From contig DRTC01000380.1 in NCBI GenBank assembly GCA_011372345.1, positions 1 through 7,374 of the forward strand: DNA of 7,374 nucleotides. Reading direction: 5' to 3'. Below the pieces are notes generated by a model. That model made no database searches and had not been told where the DNA came from. It worked only from the letters and a program-made list of their open reading frames with translations. Below, in pieces: positions 1 through 6,388 of this stretch. The first letter of the stretch is position 1, and each line of letters begins with the position of its first letter. The position numbers were made by a program, and so were the translations under genes. Origin of the DNA: Candidatus Cloacimonadota bacterium (GTDB taxonomy: Bacteria > Cloacimonadota > Cloacimonadia > Cloacimonadales > TCS61).

Positions 1-2452
1 AGTTCCCGACGATTTTCCGGAAACCTGGATTTTGGGAACATCCGGTGAAGAAGCAGACTGGTTTTTTGAAGTAAATATTGGCAGAGCGATTTTGGAAGAT
101 GCATCCGAAATCGATAACTGGTTGAATAAAACAATCAGTTATGAGGATTTTAGTTGTTCAGAAAATTATCTGAAAACATCGACCCTTGTCGGTCAATATT
201 TAGGATATACTGCCTACGGTGGAACAGCGATGGACGAGATTGCTATGTTCCTGCCTGAATTTAACCATAACAGACTATACCAGATGAATGGAACATATTC
301 CAAAGCAAATGTTGTGGATGCTATCAATAACGGAACACATATCATTTCACATCTTGGTCATGCGAATTATCTCCGCGTTTTTGATATTTATGATGGAGAT
401 GTGGATACATTGCTGACTAACACTGATTATTGCTTTGTTTACACGCAAGGATGTCATACCGGACGCTATTACGGTCTCGAGTGCATTGCAGAATCATTTC
501 TAAAAAGAGAACATGGAACTTTTGCTTATATCGGAAATACTCATTACGGATTTTATAGTTCCTATAAAGATCAAGGAGCAAGCCAGCTTTTTGAGAGAGA
601 ATTCTTTGATGCAATCAGAAACGAGGGAATTACAAATCTGGGAAATGCCAATTACGATTCCAAAGAAGATTTAGCAGGAATAATCGGACCGACTGGTGCC
701 CGACGCTGGGTTGGTATGGATCTAACTCTTTTTGGAGATCCGCATTTATCTCTTCATCTGGATGTTGGAGATGTCTCTGCAGAACAAACAAATGGAAATG
801 AAATTACAATTTCTTATGAGGAAAATCCTGGCACTGGAGCAGATAATTATGAGAATTACAATATTTATGAAAGAGATGAACCTGATTCGACAATTGGAAT
901 CATTAGTTGTTCCGTAAATGGAAATAATGTTGTTTTATATTTGGAAGAAGATTTAAAAGAGGGAATCCCATATAATGTAGAAATCTCGAATGTTTCGCAA
1001 ATCACAAATCCAACCATCAGACCTATAGATGTTTTATCCAACATCATCGAATTAAGCATCATAACTCCAACAACCTGGCCTGCTGAAGATGGTCCGTATT
1101 ATATTTATGAAGACTTGATCGTTAAAGGAAGCAATCTGACGATCGAAGCAGGAACTGAGATAAAAATGTATCAGGGAAAGGAAGTTGTCGTTTATGATAA
1201 TGGTTGGCTGAAAGCAAATGGAACTGAAGATGAAAAAGTAGTTTTTACTTCTTATGATGATTCAGATAGAGCATCAAACGGAGATTGGTTAGATATTTTC
1301 TTTTATCGAGATGCAGACCATGATAATTGTGAGATTGATCATTGTTTGATCGAGTATGCGACTACCGGAATCTGGCTGGATTCGACTTCGACCGCGACGA
1401 TAAAAAATACGAGCATTATTTATACGAAAGAATCAGGGATTTATTCATATTGTGCCAATCCAACCATTGAAAATGTCATTGTTGCTTTTGCCAGCGGTTC
1501 TGATAATAATCACGGATTTTATTTTGAAAATTCTGAACCTCAAATAAATAATATTGTCAGTTATGAAAATGATTATTATGGAATTTATGCCGCAGATTCA
1601 TCAAATGTTGTTCTTAATAATTCTATTATTTACGGAAATATTGCAGGAAGTATTTTGAATGATTCATCATCGGTGCTCATCACTTATTCCGATCTTGAAG
1701 GAGGATTTTTCGGAGCTGGAAATATCGACGAAGATCCTTTGTTTGCAGATCCGTCTAATAACGATTTTTTCCTGCAATCCGATTCTCCATGTATTGATAC
1801 TGGTGATCCTGACTTTCCTCGCGATCAGGATGGAACCAGAGCAGATATGGGAGCGATCTATTATCCCCACCTTTTTGATTTTACGGCTGATAAGATGTTC
1901 GGATACGATAGTTTGGAAGTTACTTTTACGGATCTGACGGAAAGAGAAATCACAAACTGGTCATGGGATTTTGACAATGACGGAGTTTATGATTCTTTCG
2001 AGGAATCTCCAACTTTTTCTTATACACAACCTGGAGTTTACAGCGTTAAAATGAAGATCGAAAAAACTGCCTGGTCCGATACTTTGACCAAAACTAATTT
2101 TATCGTTATTCAGCAATCGCAATTAGATCCTCCTGAAAACTTGACGATCACAATCGATAGTAATGATGTTTTTTTGGAATGGTCTGCTATCGATACAACA
2201 AGATTTGATAATTCCAGGAATGAACTTTTTTATCTGATCTATTATTCCGATAATCCTTACGATAGTTTTGATTTTCTCGGTTATACAATTGGAGAAACAA
2301 CTTCCTTTACTCACCAGGATATTATCCCCTCGAATGATTGCATGTTTTATCAAATAATAGGATATGCTGGAACTTTGGAAAGAATGTATGAATTTATCGA
2401 GAGAAATAAGATCGGGAAACTTGAAAAATTGGAATTATTTCAAAAAGACTAA
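1..2452 (+). CDS. Gingipain-type (C25 family) cysteine peptidase with beta-helix, PKD and FN3-like modules, 5' partial
   Basis: The frame is open from base 2 to the TAA at 2450-2452 (816 residues), so the N-terminus lies outside the window; a TTG at 32 is an internal Leu codon. Residues 1-250 resemble the C25 catalytic domain: an 'NIGRA' segment followed by 'KTISYE', a Gly-His at codon 359-361 ('HLGHAN'), a Cys 31 residues later at 452-454 ('QGCHTG'), and a closing 'LFGDPHLSLH' strand. The His/Cys pair matches the gingipain catalytic dyad in order and approximate spacing. Next come an Ig-like linker (about 255-350), a right-handed beta-helix region (about 355-620, with 'LTIEAGTEIKMY' and 'SPCIDTGDP'), a PKD domain (about 623-703, 'WSWDFDNDGVYDS') and an FN3-like module (about 708-790). 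Family knowledge implies a secreted, surface-acting protease. The tail is Lys/Glu-rich and shows no recognisable type IX sorting domain. The family call is firm; substrate and anchoring are unknown. Confidence 0.85.
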   Translation, partial: VPDDFPETWILGTSGEEADWFFEVNIGRAILEDASEIDNWLNKTISYEDFSCSENYLKTSTLVGQYLGYTAYGGTAMDEIAMFLPEFNHNRLYQMNGTYSKANVVDAINNGTHIISHLGHANYLRVFDIYDGDVDTLLTNTDYCFVYTQGCHTGRYYGLECIAESFLKREHGTFAYIGNTHYGFYSSYKDQGASQLFEREFFDAIRNEGITNLGNANYDSKEDLAGIIGPTGARRWVGMDLTLFGDPHLSLHLDVGDVSAEQTNGNEITISYEENPGTGADNYENYNIYERDEPDSTIGIISCSVNGNNVVLYLEEDLKEGIPYNVEISNVSQITNPTIRPIDVLSNIIELSIITPTTWPAEDGPYYIYEDLIVKGSNLTIEAGTEIKMYQGKEVVVYDNGWLKANGTEDEKVVFTSYDDSDRASNGDWLDIFFYRDADHDNCEIDHCLIEYATTGIWLDSTSTATIKNTSIIYTKESGIYSYCANPTIENVIVAFASGSDNNHGFYFENSEPQINNIVSYENDYYGIYAADSSNVVLNNSIIYGNIAGSILNDSSSVLITYSDLEGGFFGAGNIDEDPLFADPSNNDFFLQSDSPCIDTGDPDFPRDQDGTRADMGAIYYPHLFDFTADKMFGYDSLEVTFTDLTEREITNWSWDFDNDGVYDSFEESPTFSYTQPGVYSVKMKIEKTAWSDTLTKTNFIVIQQSQLDPPENLTITIDSNDVFLEWSAIDTTRFDNSRNELFYLIYYSDNPYDSFDFLGYTIGETTSFTHQDIIPSNDCMFYQIIGYAGTLERMYEFIERNKIGKLEKLELFQKD

Positions 2453-2472
2453 GAATTGTTTCGAATTTAATT

Positions 2473-2506
2473 TTGAGTTGACACTCAAGTTTGTTTTTAA
2501 TTTTTC
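2473..2506 (+). terminator. Weak hairpin plus T-rich tract after the C25 gene, overlapping a TTGACA box
   Basis: A perfect 6-bp inverted repeat, TTGAGT (2473-2478) and ACTCAA (2483-2488), encloses a TGAC loop and is followed by a T-rich run up to 2506. It starts 20 bases after the C25 stop codon, as an intrinsic terminator would. The stem is AT-rich and short, so it would be weak. The same palindrome contains a perfect TTGACA (2478-2483), so it could equally be an operator or -35 element for the dehydrogenase gene. No good -10 hexamer is seen 16-18 bases downstream. Confidence 0.4.
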
Positions 2507-2520
2507 GGAACAAATCAAAA

Positions 2521-2526
2521 AAGGAG
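2521..2526 (+). promoter_or_regulatory. Ribosome binding site of the nucleotide-sugar dehydrogenase
   Basis: AAGGAG lies 6 bases before the ATG at 2533. This fixes the start there rather than at the in-frame TTG at 2491, which has no Shine-Dalgarno sequence and falls in the T-rich intergenic tract. Confidence 0.8.
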
Positions 2527-2532
2527 ATTTAT

Positions 2533-4071
2533 ATGGATAACATTTCAATTGCACCGGAAGGAACAAAGTATAATTTACCAACAGAAGAAGAAGGTGTTCA
2601 GGAAAAGAAGAAAGTTTTAGAAATTACAGAACAGCAAAGAAAATTAGGAAGAAAGATCGTAGCAGTGCAGGGAATGGGATTTGTCGGTTGTGTGATGGCA
2701 ATCGTGGTTGCAGATGCAGAAAATGAGAAAGGACATCCAATTTATTATGTTCACGGTCATCAAAGACCTTCCAAGCGATCATTCTGGAAAGTTCCTGTTA
2801 TCAATACCGGAAAACCCCCAATCAGTTCTTCAGATATGGAAGTTCCGGAACTTTTTGAGCGATGTGTAAATCAAAAGAAAAATTTTAGAGCAACATGGCA
2901 TGATATAGCTTATGAAGTTGCGGATGTTGTGGTTGTCGATATTCAGCTTGATGCGACCAAACCAGCATTTGGTGAAGCAGAGAAAGGATATTGTGATGTT
3001 ACGCATTTCAGGGATGGAATGCGAACTTTGGGTCAACATATAAAGCCTGATTGTTTGGTTCTGGTAGAGACAACAGTACCTCCCGGAACGAGTGAACGAA
3101 TCGTTAAACCGATCATCGAAGAGGAATTCAAAAAAAGAGGAATAGATGTTGAGAAGTATCCTCCCTTAATCGCACATTCTTATGAAAGAGTCATGCCCGG
3201 AGCAAAATATGTCAAATCTATCCGTGACTTCTGGAGAGTCTATTCCGGTGTAAATAAAGAAAGCAAAAAAAGAGCCAGGGAATTTTTAGATGATGTTCTG
3301 GATACAGTGAATTATCCGATCACAGAATTAGAAAATACAAATGCTTCAGAAATGGCAAAGGTAATGGAAAATTCTTACCGTGCAACTAATATCGCTTTGA
3401 CTCTCGAATGGGCGAGATTTGCTGAAAAAATCGGAGTCGACCTGTTTAAGGTCAGAGATGCGATTCGCAAAAGAAAAGGAACTCATGATAATTTATTGCG
3501 ACCAAGTTTAGGAGTAGGAGGTTATTGTCTGACCAAGGATCCTGTTCTCGCAAACTGGTCAATGAAGGATGTTTTTGAGATCGATGATGAATTATCCTTG
3601 GCTGTGAATTCCGTAAATATAAACGATACAATGCCGATCCATACGATTGATCTGATCAAAGAAGAATACCCGGACTTGAAAGATGTAAATGTAACTGTTC
3701 TCGGTGTTTCTTACCTGGAAGATGTGGGGGATACAAGACATTCTCCTTCTTATACTCTGGTTCGATTATTGAGAGAATTTTGGGCGGAAGTAACATGTCA
3801 CGATTCTTATGTAGAATTTTGGGCGGAACTGGAGACAGAAAAAGTCTATAATGATTTGGATAAAGTTCTTCCTGAGGCAGAAGTTGTTATTTTTGCTGTT
3901 GGTCATTCCGAATATAAAGAAATTGAACCTGAGGAATTAGTGAAAAAATGTGGAACTAAACCTTTGATCATCGATTGTTCTAACTTCTTAAGCGATGAAA
4001 AGATCAAACAATATCTTGATTTAGGCTGTAAAGTCAAAGGTATTGGGAAAGGGCATATTAAGAATTTATAG
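2533..4071 (+). CDS. Nucleotide-sugar dehydrogenase, UDP-ManNAc/UDP-GlcNAc 6-dehydrogenase type
   Basis: This 512-residue protein belongs to the UDP-glucose/GDP-mannose dehydrogenase family, which oxidises the C6 alcohol of a sugar nucleotide to a carboxylate using two NAD+. Visible motifs are the Rossmann GMGFVG (47-52), 'TTVPPGTSE' (180-188), 'ERVMPG' (218-223), 'AKVMEN' with Lys276 and Asn280, 'GVGGYCLTKDP' with the presumed nucleophile Cys332, and 'DTRHSP' (400-405) in the C-terminal domain. The ERV(L/M)PG form resembles WecC-type amino-sugar dehydrogenases rather than UDP-glucose dehydrogenase, so a UDP-N-acetylhexosamine substrate is inferred. Length exceeds the usual ~420-450: there is a charged ~40-residue N-terminal extension before the Rossmann strand. 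The usual Ala-Tyr/Phe-Lys before the DxRxSP motif is replaced by Ser-Tyr-Leu. Likely role: uronic-acid-type precursors for capsule or O-antigen, although no other glycan gene is in the window. Family is sure; substrate is not. Confidence 0.88.
   Translation: MDNISIAPEGTKYNLPTEEEGVQEKKKVLEITEQQRKLGRKIVAVQGMGFVGCVMAIVVADAENEKGHPIYYVHGHQRPSKRSFWKVPVINTGKPPISSSDMEVPELFERCVNQKKNFRATWHDIAYEVADVVVVDIQLDATKPAFGEAEKGYCDVTHFRDGMRTLGQHIKPDCLVLVETTVPPGTSERIVKPIIEEEFKKRGIDVEKYPPLIAHSYERVMPGAKYVKSIRDFWRVYSGVNKESKKRAREFLDDVLDTVNYPITELENTNASEMAKVMENSYRATNIALTLEWARFAEKIGVDLFKVRDAIRKRKGTHDNLLRPSLGVGGYCLTKDPVLANWSMKDVFEIDDELSLAVNSVNINDTMPIHTIDLIKEEYPDLKDVNVTVLGVSYLEDVGDTRHSPSYTLVRLLREFWAEVTCHDSYVEFWAELETEKVYNDLDKVLPEAEVVIFAVGHSEYKEIEPEELVKKCGTKPLIIDCSNFLSDEKIKQYLDLGCKVKGIGKGHIKNL
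3774..3828 (+). repeat. Exact 16-bp direct repeat inside the dehydrogenase gene
   Basis: AGAATTTTGGGCGGAA occurs at 3774-3789 and again at 3813-3828, 39 bases (13 codons) apart and in the same reading frame. Both copies encode Glu-Phe-Trp-Ala-Glu (residues 415-419 and 428-432). The region corresponds to the start of the C-terminal UDP-binding domain, so the gene remains intact. Confidence 0.75.
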
Positions 4072-4144
4072 TTGGTTCCTGATGTTTCAGTTTATGAAAA
4101 TTATTCTGTTTTTGGAGTAGTTTATATTTTTAAAAACATTTTTC

Positions 4145-4175
4145 TTGACGGTATAGCTTTAATTTTTAATTTTAT
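4145..4175 (+). promoter_or_regulatory. Possible sigma70-like promoter of the lipoprotein gene
   Basis: The 148-base gap between the dehydrogenase and the lipoprotein is very AT-rich and holds no ORF. TTGACG at 4145-4150 fits a -35 box. Candidate -10 boxes are TAATTT (4167-4172, spacer 16) or TTTTAT (4170-4175, spacer 19), neither strong. Transcription would start about 35-40 bases before the ATG at 4220. Promoter consensus for this phylum is uncertain, so this is a suggestion only. I see no GC-rich terminator hairpin after the dehydrogenase stop codon. Confidence 0.35.
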
Positions 4176-4209
4176 GCTGTTAGCGTTTTGAATAAGAGAA
4201 TAGAAAATT

Positions 4210-4214
4210 GGAGG
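4210..4214 (+). promoter_or_regulatory. Ribosome binding site of the lipoprotein gene
   Basis: GGAGG ends 5 bases before the ATG at 4220. It selects that ATG over the upstream in-frame TTG at 4208, which overlaps the Shine-Dalgarno sequence itself and so cannot be the start. Confidence 0.85.
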
Positions 4215-4219
4215 TAATT

Positions 4220-4780
4220 ATGAAGATCGCAAGATTAGTCGTGATCATGATGGTAACTATGCTGATTTTAGCAGGTTGCGGAGGAAAATCCGGAACACCT
4301 AAAGGTGTCGAAAAAGTTTATTATCCGGGTTGGTGGAGAACACAGGATTCTCCGGATTATGTGTTCACTTACGGAGTGGGAGAGAAAGTTTCCCAAAATT
4401 CATCATTTGATGCTGCCAAAGCTAATGCTATGCTGGAAGCTGCCCAATATGTCGAATCTTATGTTCAGGGTATGGTTAAGAATTATGAAGAAGAAGCCGG
4501 AGTGAATAATCCGCAAGTTCTGGCTGTCGTAACCAAGGTCGTTAAAGATGTCGCCAAAGCAAAATTTACTAATACATTAGTAAATCAGCAGGAGACCTTG
4601 ATCGTTGATACTGATGCCGGCAAACGGTACAAAACTTTTGTCAGAGTAAGTATTCCCAAAGATTCCATCAACAAGAATATGCTCAATAAGATCAAAAATG
4701 AAGAAGCTCTTTACAACCAGTTCAAAGCATCGCAGGCTTTTGATGATTTAGAAAAAACAATGGAAAAATACGACGAGTAA
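4220..4780 (+). CDS. LPP20-like outer-membrane lipoprotein
   Basis: This 186-residue protein begins with a short Lys/Arg n-region, a hydrophobic stretch and the lipobox LAGC, placing the lipidated cysteine at residue 20. The next residues are Gly-Gly, not Asp, so retention in the inner membrane by the +2 rule is not indicated and an outer-membrane location is inferred. The mature part has 'PGWW' (36-39), then 'YVFTYGVGEKVSQNSSFDAA' (47-66) leading into a long Ala-rich amphipathic helix (about 63-90), another helix (about 98-118) and a strand pair ending 'YKTFVRVSIPKDSI' (137-150), followed by a charged helical tail. The Tyr-Gly-x-Gly strand followed by an Ala-rich helix resembles the LPP20 lipoprotein family, whose biochemical role is poorly known. 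It has its own RBS and probably its own promoter, and is followed by a strong terminator, so it may be a single-gene unit. Lipoprotein status is firm; the family call is moderate. Confidence 0.72.
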   Translation: MKIARLVVIMMVTMLILAGCGGKSGTPKGVEKVYYPGWWRTQDSPDYVFTYGVGEKVSQNSSFDAAKANAMLEAAQYVESYVQGMVKNYEEEAGVNNPQVLAVVTKVVKDVAKAKFTNTLVNQQETLIVDTDAGKRYKTFVRVSIPKDSINKNMLNKIKNEEALYNQFKASQAFDDLEKTMEKYDE

Positions 4781-4799
4781 AAGACGATTTGTTTTTTTG

Positions 4800-4832
4800 A
4801 AAAGACGGCTCCAAACGAAGCCGTCTTTTTAA
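4800..4832 (+). terminator. Strong intrinsic terminator between convergent genes
   Basis: An 11-bp perfect stem, AAAAGACGGCT (4800-4810) with AGCCGTCTTTT (4819-4829), closes an 8-base loop and runs into T residues on the + strand. It starts 20 bases after the lipoprotein stop and ends 7 bases before the stop of the opposing S4 gene. The flanking A and T runs mean it can also fold in transcripts from the - strand, where the U-tract is only about four long, so it may be bidirectional but should be stronger for the lipoprotein gene. Confidence 0.92.
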
Positions 4833-4838
4833 TAAACA

Positions 4839-5105
4839 TCAGCCAATCTCCAATTTTCCTCGCTCCAACATCTCATAAAATCCCACGGCATTATTTTTAG
4901 AAACATTCCCTTGAGGAATTTCCAATAGTCTAAATTTATTTTGAAATCCATAAAGCTGATATTCGATGACATCTCCCGCATTCACATTCGAACTTGATTT
5001 CGCAATTTTATCATTTATCTTAACAAGATTTTTATCACAAGCTTTCTTGGCGATACTCCTGCTCTTTACTAAACAAAGTTTATTCAATAACTGATCTATT
5101 CGCAT
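4839..5105 (-). CDS. Short S4-domain RNA-binding protein, RqcP/Hsp15-like
   Basis: This 88-residue protein is essentially one S4 RNA-binding domain: 'MRIDQLLNKLCLVKSRSIAKKACDK' at the start gives the characteristic helix pair, followed by 'VKINDKIAKSSSNVNAGD' (28-45), the beta-turn loop that contacts RNA in this fold. A C-terminal helical segment 'NNAVGFYEMLER' (71-82) follows. Length and layout, including the Ala/Phe/Tyr-x-x-Leu tail, resemble the ~86-residue RqcP (YabO) family of Firmicutes more than the ~130-residue Hsp15 of Proteobacteria. Both families bind 50S-nascent-chain-tRNA complexes and act in ribosome quality control or rescue, so a similar cytoplasmic role is inferred. No RqcH-like partner is in the window. 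The ATG at 5105 is preceded by AGAGG, 4 bases away. S4 domain is firm; the RqcP versus Hsp15 assignment is open. Confidence 0.82.
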   Translation of the reverse strand: MRIDQLLNKLCLVKSRSIAKKACDKNLVKINDKIAKSSSNVNAGDVIEYQLYGFQNKFRLLEIPQGNVSKNNAVGFYEMLERGKLEIG

Positions 5106-5109
5106 TTAT

Positions 5110-5114
5110 CCTCT
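5110..5114 (-). promoter_or_regulatory. Ribosome binding site of the S4-domain gene
   Basis: On the - strand AGAGG lies 4 bases before the ATG at 5105-5103, supporting that start. It sits just downstream of the alternative hairpins at 5121-5150. Confidence 0.65.
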
Positions 5115-5120
5115 ATCCAA

Positions 5121-5150
5121 GCAAGACTCGACTTGCTATGAAGTGCAAGT
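5121..5150 (-). repeat. Overlapping inverted repeats in the leader of the S4 gene
   Basis: Three related segments are present: GCAAG (5121-5125), ACTTGC (5131-5136) and GCAAGT (5145-5150). The middle one can pair with either neighbour, giving two mutually exclusive small hairpins (5 bp and 6 bp) just upstream of the S4 Shine-Dalgarno sequence. This could be a simple leader switch or just a fragment of a dispersed repeat. The stems are short, so function is unproven. The rest of the 155-base gap between the S4 and GHL10 genes is AT-rich with no ORF or convincing promoter. Confidence 0.4.
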
Positions 5151-5205
5151 TAAGAATTGCAACAATTTGCTTTCCCATTAACATCCTAACCATAAAACAT
5201 TTAAC

Positions 5206-5252
5206 TTTCCGAATCTTAATTTTATGAATATCTTTATGGGAAGCTTCGGAAA
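5206..5252 (-). terminator. Possible weak terminator hairpin after the GHL10 gene
   Basis: TTTCCGAA (5206-5213) and TTCGGAAA (5245-5252) are perfect inverted repeats. After one mismatch, CTT (5215-5217) pairs with AAG (5241-5243), giving an 11-pair stem around a 23-base loop. It begins 8 bases beyond the GHL10 stop on the - strand. The loop is large and no clear U-run follows, so it may be an mRNA 3'-end stabiliser or a weak terminator. Confidence 0.4.
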
Positions 5253-5260
5253 TGCATATT

Positions 5261-6382
5261 TCACTCGATCTTCAATCCTTTGAAATAACCGCATTCCTTG
5301 ATTCCGGTGTAACTGAAAAAAGCAATTCCGGCAAATTTCTGTTTGCGGGAAATATCGATTTTCTCATTTATTTTGGAAACTGGATAAGAACAATTTTTAC
5401 TCCATGCTTTTAATCCAACAACAATTTTATTTTTCAAATTAAAAGTGGAAACCGTATCGATAACAGTCTTAAAATCCTCATCTTTTGTTTGATATGCCAT
5501 CAAATAGGCTCTATCGACAAAACCTTCCTGTAACCATTTTTTCCAATTTTGGGAATATATTTTCTCGGCTTTATCCACCTTGGAAATTACAGCTGCTGTC
5601 AGTTCTGTATTAGGAGAAACCGTTTTTATCGCATTATTAAGTTTTTGGATAAAACTGCAGATTTGATCTTCTTTCCAATTTTGCCAGGATTCTGCATCCT
5701 GAAATTTTATCTGCTCTTGATAGTTTTTATAAGCGATTTTGTTATAGCCGAATTCTCGATCAGGATAACGAATATAATCGAGCTGAACTCCGTCTATTTC
5801 GTAATTCACCACAATATCCATCACCACCTTAAAAAGATATTCCTGAACTTCCGGAATTCCCGGATCGAGATAAGCTCCTTCGAGAATGTTGTTTGGCATC
5901 GTTTTCCCGGTAAAATCTGCTGTGATCCATTCCGGATGCTGATAATAAATGTGTTCGGGATCGATATTTTCAAGCTTGTGAGGAGTAATAACATACATCG
6001 TCAGCCAGGCATGAACTTCGATATTTTTTGTTTTAGTTTTTTCTACGAGATAATCAAGCGGATCAAAAAGAGAATCTTGAAGTGTGTAACTTCTTTTTTC
6101 GGAATTTGTGTAGGTTGAATCTGTTTTATTTGGAAAATACATTGCATCACCGCGATAACGAACTTCTGCCAGAATTTGATTTAGATTATTTTCTTCTGCA
6201 TCCTCGATCAGAACATCGATTTTTTCAGGAGTTTTCAAATCCCAGATCGGAACCCAGATAGCACGGATTTCAGCGTTCAAGGGAGAGAAAATAAAGAGAA
6301 GGAAACAGGAGAAAGGAAATAGAAGACGGGAAAAGGTAGAGGGAATAGTGAGATTTGAAATTAGAAATTTGAGATTTGTCAT
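5261..6382 (-). CDS. Exported GHL10-type glycoside-hydrolase-like protein
   Basis: This 373-residue protein matches the glycosyl-hydrolase-like 10 (GHL10) family, a TIM-barrel group of presumed polysaccharide-active enzymes. After a signal peptide (Phe/Leu-rich core about 20-33, likely cleavage after Ala37 in 'SPLNA') the barrel starts with 'EIRAIWVPIWDLKTPEKI' (38-55). 'ILAEVRYRGDAMY' (70-82), 'EVHAWLTMY' (122-130), 'LDPGIPEVQEYL' (172-183) and 'YEIDGVQLDYIRYP' (194-207) follow, the last being the most characteristic family motif. 'RAYLMAYQ' and 'GIAFFSYTG' give the later strands. It is close to a single-domain length, with no added carbohydrate-binding module. The protein is predicted to be periplasmic or outer-surface; the substrate is unknown. 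The ATG at 6382 has only a purine-rich AAAAGAAAA upstream and no GGAG. No internal ATG precedes the barrel, and the next possible start, TTG at Leu35, would remove the signal core, so 6382 is the best choice. Confidence 0.85.
   Translation of the reverse strand: MTNLKFLISNLTIPSTFSRLLFPFSCFLLFIFSPLNAEIRAIWVPIWDLKTPEKIDVLIEDAEENNLNQILAEVRYRGDAMYFPNKTDSTYTNSEKRSYTLQDSLFDPLDYLVEKTKTKNIEVHAWLTMYVITPHKLENIDPEHIYYQHPEWITADFTGKTMPNNILEGAYLDPGIPEVQEYLFKVVMDIVVNYEIDGVQLDYIRYPDREFGYNKIAYKNYQEQIKFQDAESWQNWKEDQICSFIQKLNNAIKTVSPNTELTAAVISKVDKAEKIYSQNWKKWLQEGFVDRAYLMAYQTKDEDFKTVIDTVSTFNLKNKIVVGLKAWSKNCSYPVSKINEKIDISRKQKFAGIAFFSYTGIKECGYFKGLKIE
6350..6378. repeat. Spaced GAGATTTG repeat in the signal-peptide region of the GHL10 gene
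   Basis: GAGATTTG occurs at 6350-6357 and 6371-6378, 21 bases apart, with similar AAATT-rich sequence between them. It adjoins a ~70-base stretch (about 6280-6349) that is almost all purine on the + strand. Together these encode the first ~35 residues of the GHL10 protein. The pattern looks like low-complexity intergenic repeat DNA captured as coding sequence. Confidence 0.55.
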
Positions 6383-6388
6383 TTTTCT

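Noticed and set aside
32..34. TTG as the start of the C25 gene
   Set aside because: The frame is open to the window edge, the upstream residues (VPDDFPETWI) fit the family, and there is no ribosome binding site.
5571..5579. A DnaA-box-like TTATCCACC
   Set aside because: A single near-match inside the GHL10 coding region with no cluster of further boxes; expected by chance.
5549..6118. A 189-codon open frame on the + strand opposite the GHL10 gene
   Set aside because: It lies wholly antisense to a gene with clear family motifs, has no Shine-Dalgarno site, and its product is a Phe/Ile-rich composition typical of antisense translation of AT-rich DNA.
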